Positions 57,594-62,364 of a stretch of DNA of 62,364 nucleotides are shown in pieces (within the stretch, counting starts at the first letter, position 1; the number at the start of each line of letters is the position of its first letter). The notes beneath the pieces were generated by a model that saw only the letters and a program-made list of their open reading frames with translations, made no database searches and had not been told where the DNA came from. The stretch is from NCBI GenBank assembly GCA_018064825.1, contig JAGHUL010000010.1, forward strand, positions 1 through 62,364, in the 5' to 3' direction. Made by a program: the position numbers and the translations under genes. The DNA comes from Candidatus Colivicinus equi. Lineage in GTDB: Bacteria > Bacillota_I > Bacilli_A > Erysipelotrichales > Erysipelotrichaceae.

Positions 57594-57897
57594 ATTTAAT
57601 CGTTATCTTTACTGAGTCTTTAACTGGAGTGATTTTAGTGTAGAGTTCATAAATTCCTTCTTCTTCTAATCTCTTAGTGTCCACAGATACGCGCTCAGTA
57701 GCTTCAATATAAGTGACTTTTATTTTGTCATTTTCGTAACTCTTTAAATTATTATCTTTTAAGAAATTTTTAATTGCTTCGTTCTTAGCATCTTTCATTG
57801 TTTTAACTCTACTTTCAAGTTCATCAAACTTTACAAGCATCTCAATGTCAGATGGAGAGAACAACTCGTTAAATTTTGTTTCAACTAAATTATTTTC
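57586..57897 (-). CDS. Conserved phage protein (103 aa)
   Basis: A 103-residue protein starting MENNLVETKFNELFSPS. DAKNEAIKNFLKDNNLKSYENDKIKVTYIEATER is the usual central stretch of a widely occurring phage protein that neighbours Gp157/ERF genes. Role unknown, probably in recombination. It overlaps the exonuclease by 8 bases. Confidence 0.6.
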   Translation of the reverse strand, partial: ENNLVETKFNELFSPSDIEMLVKFDELESRVKTMKDAKNEAIKNFLKDNNLKSYENDKIKVTYIEATERVSVDTKRLEEEGIYELYTKITPVKDSVKITIKYE

Positions 57898-57901
57898 CAT
57901 A

Positions 57902-58177
57902 CTATTTTTCAAGAGCCTCCTCAAAAACACTTTCAAGTACGTCTTGTCCTTTCGCTATAACGTCGATGATGTTGAATACTGTTCTCAACGTAACTAAATC
58001 TAGTTCATTTTTCTTGCTAAGATCCAATAATGCGTCAGCAATTATAACAGCAAATGGCTCACCATCATGTTTTTTTAAGTTGCTAAAAATTGCTTCACTT
58101 ATTTCTTTAGCTTGGTCAGCTTTTTCTAGTTTCTTATAGTAAACTCTTAATGTTACATAATCTCTATTTTTGTCCAT
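57902..58177 (-). CDS. Phage protein of unknown function (91 aa)
   Basis: Start MDKNRDYVTLRVYYKKLEKADQ with GAAGGAGAA upstream. A helical, acidic C-terminus (DVIAKGQDVLESVFEEALEK). No family is recognised. It lies between ERF and the exonuclease block. Confidence 0.5.
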   Translation of the reverse strand: MDKNRDYVTLRVYYKKLEKADQAKEISEAIFSNLKKHDGEPFAVIIADALLDLSKKNELDLVTLRTVFNIIDVIAKGQDVLESVFEEALEK

Positions 58178-58760
58178 TATTTTTCTCCTTCTTATTAGCA
58201 ATTACTTCACTTGCTTGTTTAATGTTTAACTCTTCTAAACTGTTGATTTGATAGTATTCAAGCATCTTTGCGATATTTTCTTCATCGTATAGCCCTCTAA
58301 TCATTTCAATTTGTTTAGCTGTTGCTGCTTTCGTTACAGCAGTAGGCTTTTCTTCTTTAGCCTCTGTTGTTAAATCAACAATGTCGCTTTCAGTTAGATC
58401 TAATAAGTTTAAGTAAAGGTATCTTCTTAAATAAGTATGTTTTGCGCCTAAGCTTTGAATAGGACTATTCATTGATGGCTCAGCAGTTGGTGTCACAAAC
58501 ACAATTTCATCTGGCCCTTTAATCAGTTTTAATGTTGCCATTTCAACACCTTCAGGACTGTAGGTAATATTGAAGATAGGACATAAACCTCTTTCATTGA
58601 ATAGCTTTGTTGCAGTTGGCACAAAGTCAGCTAATTCAAAGTAATTGAATTTTAAGTGTGCATTATGGCCACTTTTTTTAAGAGGTGTCTTTGATAATTC
58701 ATATCTAACCTCTTGTAATAACTCATAAATTGTTTTTTCTTTTTTGATTTCGTTGTCCAA
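58164..58760 (-). CDS. ERF-family single-strand annealing protein
   Basis: A 198-residue recombinase. The TTG start at 58760 follows AAGGAG by 8 bases. TIYELLQEVRYELSKTPLKKSGHNAHLKFNYFELADFVPTATKLFNERGL is the ERF opening, and GAKHTYLRRYLYLNLLDL is the family's conserved motif. A variable linker (EEKPTAVTKAAT) and a small C-terminal helical domain follow. It anneals single strands made by the exonuclease and may circularise or repair phage DNA. Confidence 0.85.
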   Translation of the reverse strand: MDNEIKKEKTIYELLQEVRYELSKTPLKKSGHNAHLKFNYFELADFVPTATKLFNERGLCPIFNITYSPEGVEMATLKLIKGPDEIVFVTPTAEPSMNSPIQSLGAKHTYLRRYLYLNLLDLTESDIVDLTTEAKEEKPTAVTKAATAKQIEMIRGLYDEENIAKMLEYYQINSLEELNIKQASEVIANKKEKNNGQK

Positions 58761-58786
58761 ATTGTTTTCTCCTTATGTTATAATTT

Positions 58787-58840
58787 GGATGAAAGTTTTT
58801 GAGTGGGACTTTCATCCTGTGTGTGCTCCTAGTGAGCACA
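58787..58840 (-). ncRNA. Tandem hairpins between the excisionase-like and ERF genes
   Basis: On the minus strand TGTGCTC/GAGCACA (5-nt loop) is followed by GGATGAAAG/CTTTCATCC (13-nt loop), with only a few bases between. The pair lies in the leader before the ERF operon. No long T-run follows, so it is not a simple terminator on this strand. It may be an antitermination or processing element. Confidence 0.4.
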
Positions 58841-59029
58841 TTTTTTATTTTGTTCTTCGTATAAATTGTCAATATACTCTTGAACATCACTCTCCTTAAA
58901 TAGGAGTCTTGTGCCGATTTTAATGCCTGGCAGTATTCCTTTGGCTCTTAGATTCCTAACCATTCGGCCTTTAGGGTCGTTACATCCAAACATTTCGGAA
59001 ACTTGTTTAAGTGTTAGTAATTTTTCCAT
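58829..59029 (-). CDS. Excisionase-like HTH protein
   Basis: A 66-residue protein (start at MEKLLTLKQVSEMFG, AAAGGAGAT upstream). It has a MerR-like/HTH_17 fold (LKQVSEMFGCND...GRMVRNLRAKGILPGIKIGTRLLFKESDVQEYID). Small proteins of this type act as excisionases or early regulators. Its place in the early operon, not beside integrase, leaves both options open. Confidence 0.75.
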   Translation of the reverse strand: MEKLLTLKQVSEMFGCNDPKGRMVRNLRAKGILPGIKIGTRLLFKESDVQEYIDNLYEEQNKKCAH

Positions 59030-59163
59030 ATCTCCTTTCCTTCCTACCCATACAGGAGCACACCATAGGAAACGAACAGTAACAAACAAGTCTTTCAAGT
59101 ATTTTGGTTTAGTGCAAACATAAAATAAAATAGGAATATGATGTGCTCGTATATGGATAGGAA

Positions 59164-59178
59164 TTAACGTTTTGTTAA
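59164..59178. promoter_or_regulatory. Repressor operator 1
   Basis: TTAACGTTTTGTTAA, a near-palindromic TTAAC-N5-GTTAA site downstream of the Cro-like gene. It is one of three sites with the same 15-bp form. Confidence 0.6.
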
Positions 59179-59196
59179 CTACAATTTCAAAAAAAA

Positions 59197-59400
59197 TTAG
59201 TTTTCGATAAAGTCACTGAATTTTACGTCAAATAGTTTAGCTAATATTCTTAATTCTGAGAGAGTAAATTCGGCTTCTCCCTTTTCTTTTTTTGCATAAG
59301 TATTTCGATTCATATTCAGTTTCTCTGCAACTTCTTCTTGCGTTAGCGGCTTCTTTGCATTTAGTCTCATTAACGCGCATTTAGATAATTTTCTCTTCAT
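59197..59400 (-). CDS. Cro-like HTH regulator (67 aa)
   Basis: Start MKRKLSKCALMRLNAKKPL (AGGAAGGAGGA upstream). TQEEVAEKLNMNRNTYAKKEKGEAEFTLSEL is an HTH_3/XRE motif. First gene of the leftward early operon, divergent from the repressor gene; the gap carries two operators. It probably plays the Cro role. Confidence 0.78.
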   Translation of the reverse strand: MKRKLSKCALMRLNAKKPLTQEEVAEKLNMNRNTYAKKEKGEAEFTLSELRILAKLFDVKFSDFIEN

Positions 59401-59414
59401 TGTCCTCCTTCCTG

Positions 59415-59462
59415 TTAACATTTTGTTAACTATATTCTAAACCTTTGAATCGCAAAATGCAA
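59415..59462 (-). promoter_or_regulatory. Early leftward promoter with operator 2
   Basis: On the minus strand TTGCAT (59462 to 59457), a 17-base spacer and TAGAAT (59439 to 59434) form the promoter. Operator TTAACATTTTGTTAA (59415-59429) covers the predicted start of transcription, so repressor binding would block it. Confidence 0.68.
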
Positions 59463-59469
59463 CAATTAA

Positions 59470-59506
59470 TTAACAATTTGCTAATTTATTTATTTTTTGT
59501 TATCAT
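59470..59506 (+). promoter_or_regulatory. Repressor-gene promoter with operator 3
   Basis: TTGCTA (59478-59483), a 17-base spacer and TATCAT (59501-59506). Operator TTAACAATTTGCTAA (59470-59484) overlaps the -35, so the repressor can control its own gene. Confidence 0.6.
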
Positions 59507-59529
59507 TATCTCACCAAGGAGAAAAACTT

Positions 59530-59745
59530 ATGGATAGCACGGATGTAAAATTTGGAGAAATTATTAAAAGAAGAAGACGTGAACTAAAACTTACTCAAGA
59601 AGAGCTTGGCAAAAAAGTAGGCTGTTCAAAAGTTTGTGTTCACTATTATGAAAAAGGTTTAAGAGGCCTTACTTTAAGCCAATTTTTCAAGTTCTGTACT
59701 GTCTTAGGCCTTGATCCAGATTATGTTCAAAAAGAACTTAAATAG
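59530..59745 (+). CDS. CI-like HTH repressor (71 aa)
   Basis: Start at 59530 (MDSTDVKFGEIIKRRRREL) after AAGGAGA; an in-frame upstream start lacks a ribosome site. LTQEELGKKVGCSKVCVHYYEKGLRGLTL is an XRE helix-turn-helix. There is no C-terminal peptidase or dimerisation domain, unlike lambda-type CI, so induction cannot work by LexA-like self-cleavage. Probable lysogeny repressor because it heads the rightward integrase unit. Confidence 0.75.
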   Translation: MDSTDVKFGEIIKRRRRELKLTQEELGKKVGCSKVCVHYYEKGLRGLTLSQFFKFCTVLGLDPDYVQKELK

Positions 59746-59759
59746 GAAAGGAGATAGAA

Positions 59760-59933
59760 ATGTTCCACTCAATCATTTGTATCGTTGCTAGTATGGCAAT
59801 AGGATATGTTATATATTCGTTGCTATATTGGAAACACAATCACTGCTTGGTAAAACTCGAAATAGGTATTTTATCAGCAGTTGACTTATTAATTATTCTA
59901 TTTGTGGTTGGTTTAGTGCTTAGTTTTCTATAG
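59760..59933 (+). CDS. 57-aa membrane protein between repressor and integrase
   Basis: Start at 59760, 4 bases after AAAGGAGAT. It has two hydrophobic helices (SIICIVASMAIGYVIYSLL and ILSAVDLLIILFVVGLVLSFL) joined by KHNHCLVKLE. It ends just before the integrase ribosome site. Possibly a superinfection-exclusion or lysogen surface protein; this is inferred from place and topology. Confidence 0.6.
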   Translation: MFHSIICIVASMAIGYVIYSLLYWKHNHCLVKLEIGILSAVDLLIILFVVGLVLSFL

Positions 59934-59944
59934 AAAGGAGAAAC

Positions 59945-61045
59945 GTGGCTAAAAGAAACGAGCCTTTTATTAGAGAAAGGCATAGCAAACTTGGCGTAAC
60001 GTACCAGGTTTACATCAGAACCCCAATGGGGTCAATCACTAAATCGTTCAGTGAGAAAAAGTATGGCTCGGCTAGAATAGCACACCAAAATGCGGTTTTA
60101 TTTAAGAATAAGACAATGCTCGAGGTAGCAAATAAGACAGTGTTTAAGGAAAAAACAACAACTGTTAACGATATTTTCGAGGAATATATAGAAAATACGC
60201 CTATTAGTTGTAACACAAAGAATAAACACGAAAAATTGTATAGAAAGTTTGTTACACACGGGAATAAGCCTATTCAAGAATTAACTAGAGCTGATATTCT
60301 AAACGACTTAAATGCCATGGTAAATAGTTCGAGTGATGATTTAATTACTCGAGTTTACACCATATATAAAAAGGACATTGTCGAAACTGCTCTAAATAAA
60401 GAAATTATTTATAAAGATTTAACCGCTGGGTTAAGACGACCTAAGTCTAGAATTATTAAAACTAAGAAAAGCACTACTACCGATAGAGAGACTGTTTTAC
60501 TTGTTGAAAGGAAATTGTTGGAAAGTAAAACCAATAAATTCAATGCACAGATGATAGTTGATCTAATTGAATTGTTATATTACACGGGAATGAGACCTGC
60601 GGAAGCAGAGGCACTAACAAAGGATGACATATTCCCTAATTACATTTCAGTTAATAAACAATTAGGTTCAAACGAAAACGAAAGATACGTTGTCACTAGA
60701 ACTAAAACTGATGCATCTATAAGACAAGTACCAATTCACCCTTCACTGCGACCTATCTTAAATAGATTGCTGCAAGGAAAAGAAGAGTTTATTTTCCATA
60801 GAGAAGATGGAAGACATTTAGATTCTGATTTTGTAGGCACTATCATTTGTAAGATTGCTAAAGAAAATGGAGTTGATTTCAATTTATATCGTTTAAGACA
60901 CTTGGTTGCTACGTCATTAGTAACCAACAATGTAGATCCTAAGACAACTATAACGTTGCTAGGACATACAAATTACGATATGAGTTTGGATTATTCCAAT
61001 ACTAGTGAAGAATTAAAGAGTAAAGCCATTGGGTTGCTATCATAA
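59945..61045 (+). CDS. int: Tyrosine-recombinase integrase
   Basis: A 366-residue integrase with a GTG start after AAAGGAG. The N-terminal arm-binding domain (about 1-60) is followed by a SAM-like core-binding region (about 65-165) and a catalytic domain: LLYYTGMRPAEAEAL (Arg I), YRLRHLVATSLV (His/Arg box, with Tyr in place of the first His), LLGHTNYDMSLDYSN (His, then Tyr nucleophile). It is adjacent to attR and faces it. It should join attP and tRNA-Thr. Confidence 0.92.
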   Translation: MAKRNEPFIRERHSKLGVTYQVYIRTPMGSITKSFSEKKYGSARIAHQNAVLFKNKTMLEVANKTVFKEKTTTVNDIFEEYIENTPISCNTKNKHEKLYRKFVTHGNKPIQELTRADILNDLNAMVNSSSDDLITRVYTIYKKDIVETALNKEIIYKDLTAGLRRPKSRIIKTKKSTTTDRETVLLVERKLLESKTNKFNAQMIVDLIELLYYTGMRPAEAEALTKDDIFPNYISVNKQLGSNENERYVVTRTKTDASIRQVPIHPSLRPILNRLLQGKEEFIFHREDGRHLDSDFVGTIICKIAKENGVDFNLYRLRHLVATSLVTNNVDPKTTITLLGHTNYDMSLDYSNTSEELKSKAIGLLS

Positions 61046-61103
61046 TGTGGCAACTCGGTGGCAAATATCAAAAATAGCCGATAATATCAGGGTTTTTCCC
61101 GCC
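61046..61103 (+). repeat. Integrase arm repeats, right arm
   Basis: TGTGGCAAC (61046-61054) and GGTGGCAAA (61057-61065), 11 bases apart, match the four copies near attL. A second shared block (AGCCGATAA..GGGTTTTTC, 61076-61099) follows before attR. Confidence 0.72.
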
Positions 61104-61117
61104 ATAGCCGGCACCAT
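61104..61117 (+). repeat. attR core
   Basis: ATAGCCGGCACCAT is identical to the end of tRNA-Thr at 21315-21328. It marks the right end of the prophage. Confidence 0.9.
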
Positions 61118-61196
61118 ATATTCACCAAAAAGTCTTATTTCTATGACAGTGGACCCCATTTAGTTCACTAGATTAAAAAAGCCTTTTATAAGAAAG

Positions 61197-61254
61197 GGGC
61201 TGTAACGAAACCTACTAGTTGAATAGTAATAGGTAGAGCGTTACAGCTCTTTTA
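61197..61254 (+). terminator. Long hairpin terminator of the original cca-tRNA-Thr transcript
   Basis: An 11-bp outer stem (GGGCTGTAACG / CGTTACAGCTC, one G-T pair) and an inner ACCTA/TAGGT stem precede TTTTAATTT. Before prophage insertion this lay about 80 bases after tRNA-Thr, so it was probably that operon's terminator. Alternatively it belongs to an insertion-element end. Confidence 0.55.
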
Positions 61255-61339
61255 ATTTACTCAAATCATTAAAAAAAGGCGTCGAGGAATCGAACCTGGG
61301 CACCTTTGGTAAAATATCTTTGTTCAGGAGATATTTTAT

Positions 61340-62364
61340 ATGCTTAATTTTACCACGAGAGATGTATTTCTTATTCCTTCCTTCGATCTAGATGTGAAGG
61401 AAAAAGAGAAAATGGATAAGTTTTTGTTGTTTTTAGATAAATCAGGAATCGCTAATCTTTTTCCTGATGATAGATATTTAAATTATGGAGGAAGACCTCA
61501 CTATTCATATTATGATATGTTTGCGACAATTCTTTATGGTTTTGCTTTTGATTCGTGCACATTAAGAGATTTAGAAGAAAGTTGTAAATATGATTTGAGA
61601 TACTTTTATCTTATGCAACAGAAAAGACCAGCTCATACCAGATTTGGAGAATTCATAAATAAAGTCATTGTTCCTAGTAGAAAAGAAATATTTAAATTAG
61701 TAACTAATCAAATAATTAAGGAATGTGGCTTAATTATTGATGATGTATTCATTGATGGAAGTAAGTTTGAAGCTGATGCTAATAAATATAAGTTTGTATG
61801 GAAGCCAACTAAACATCATGAAAAACTATCAGATAAGATAAGAATATTATTAAATGATGTTGGTTTATCTAGGTCTATTCCAACTAAAGGAATAATCGAT
61901 TCTAAACTTATAGCTATTAAAGTAAGTGAACTATCTAAGCTTATTGAAGAAGATATAACACTTAAAAAGAAATATGAACTACTTTGTGAATATTTAACTA
62001 AATCATTAGAATACGAAGAAAAAGAAAGAATATGTGGCCCTAATAGAAATTCATATTATAAAACCGATATAGACGCAACCGCCATGTGTCTAAAAGAAGA
62101 TTATTATTCAGGACTAGGTTCTAATATGCACGCAGGTTATAACACGCAATTATTAGTATCTAAAGGAATAATATGTTCATACTATGTATCTCAATCAAGA
62201 AACGATATCAAGGATTTCATCCCTGTTTTAAAGGCTTTTTATGATAATTTTGGTTATTATCCAAAAAGAGTATGCGCTGATTCAGGATATGGTTCATATG
62301 ATAACTACGAATTCTTAAATCAAAACAATATAGAAAACTATGTAAAGTATTTTACTTTTGATGG
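61340..62364 (+). CDS. IS1182-family transposase, 3' end outside window
   Basis: At least 341 codons run off the window with no stop. Start ATG at 61340 follows AGGAG by 9 bases. Features: an N-terminal DUF772-type region (RDVFLIPSFDLD..., GGRPHYSYYDMFATILYGF, RPAHTRFGEF), VFIDGSKFEADANKYKFVWK, then the DDE core with DIDATAMC, AGYNTQLLVS and RVCADSGYGSYDNYEFL. It catalyses cut-and-paste transposition. The terminal inverted repeats were not identified; the right end is outside. Confidence 0.85.
   Translation, partial: MLNFTTRDVFLIPSFDLDVKEKEKMDKFLLFLDKSGIANLFPDDRYLNYGGRPHYSYYDMFATILYGFAFDSCTLRDLEESCKYDLRYFYLMQQKRPAHTRFGEFINKVIVPSRKEIFKLVTNQIIKECGLIIDDVFIDGSKFEADANKYKFVWKPTKHHEKLSDKIRILLNDVGLSRSIPTKGIIDSKLIAIKVSELSKLIEEDITLKKKYELLCEYLTKSLEYEEKERICGPNRNSYYKTDIDATAMCLKEDYYSGLGSNMHAGYNTQLLVSKGIICSYYVSQSRNDIKDFIPVLKAFYDNFGYYPKRVCADSGYGSYDNYEFLNQNNIENYVKYFTFD

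Larger units (their letters stand above)
21315..61117. mobile_element. Integrated prophage with podovirus-like virion genes, about 39.8 kb
   Basis: It is bounded by a 14-bp direct repeat (ATAGCCGGCACCAT) and integrated in tRNA-Thr. Late genes run leftward (46.8 to 21.5 kb), early genes leftward (59.4 to 50.8 kb), an accessory cassette rightward (47.6-50.65 kb), and repressor plus integrase rightward to attR. Terminase, portal, coat, connector, tail and lysis genes all look open. No tape measure, sheath or baseplate genes are visible, which suggests a short-tailed virion. It appears complete, but inducibility is unknown. Confidence 0.93.

Noticed and set aside
61148..61170. GTGGACCCC..AGTTCACT as inverted repeat of an insertion sequence
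   Set aside because: It resembles ends of some IS3-type elements, but no partner repeat or matching transposase could be found before the window ends.

Overview
The window is AT-rich, uses the standard code with Shine-Dalgarno starts, and carries a T-box leader, MurT/GatD, a GGGtGRT/scaffold pair and a sodium-pumping decarboxylase. This suggests a low-GC Firmicute, most likely an Erysipelotrichia-type gut anaerobe; the lineage is an inference. Left host part (1-21,327): a minus-strand energy operon runs pckA, oadA, an OadG-like subunit, biotin carrier, biotin ligase, oadB, a 43-aa OadG-like peptide, then a partial STAS gene. Next come an MGMT-family gene, three consecutive double-glycine-leader peptides, a lipoprotein, a membrane protein, the GGGtGRT/NifU-like pair behind a structured leader, a TrpXYZ-type ABC transporter behind a T-box, a rhodanese-thioredoxin lipoprotein, a GNAT, pcrA, and the murT-gatD-cca operon followed by tRNA-Thr(CGU).

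Prophage (21,315-61,117, about 39.8 kb): it is integrated in the 3' end of tRNA-Thr, with a 14-bp core at both ends and integrase arm repeats inside each end. The late genes run leftward from terminase (46.8 kb) to 21.5 kb. They encode terminase, portal, scaffold, coat, P22-like connector and tail-hub proteins, a collagen-like fibre, a leucine-rich-repeat protein, other tail proteins, holin-like and M23 lysis proteins, and a 2,107-aa polyvalent protein. No tape measure or sheath is visible, so the virion is probably podovirus-like. The early genes also run leftward (59.4 to 50.8 kb): HTH and excisionase-like regulators, ERF annealase, PD-(D/E)XK nuclease, HNH, DUF1064, a replication protein, many small unknowns, an SSB-like protein and a late-gene activator. 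The repressor, a small membrane protein and integrase run rightward to attR.

Between the late and early arms sits a rightward cassette (47.6-50.65 kb) with its own promoter, palindromic operators and terminator. It encodes an amidoligase-fold enzyme, a class-II glutamine amidotransferase, small proteins and two ribbon-helix-helix-like proteins. In and around it (46.9-52.3 kb) I count 19 copies of an AGACACAC motif, many reading CAC-N4-GTGTGTCT, inside and outside genes. This array is the strongest unexplained signal in the window. A second is the host GatD, which has lost both glutaminase residues (Cys to Gly, His to Ile) while MurT looks intact.

Right of attR (61,118-62,364) is host DNA with a strong hairpin, a tRNA-like 3' fragment and an IS1182-type transposase cut by the window end.
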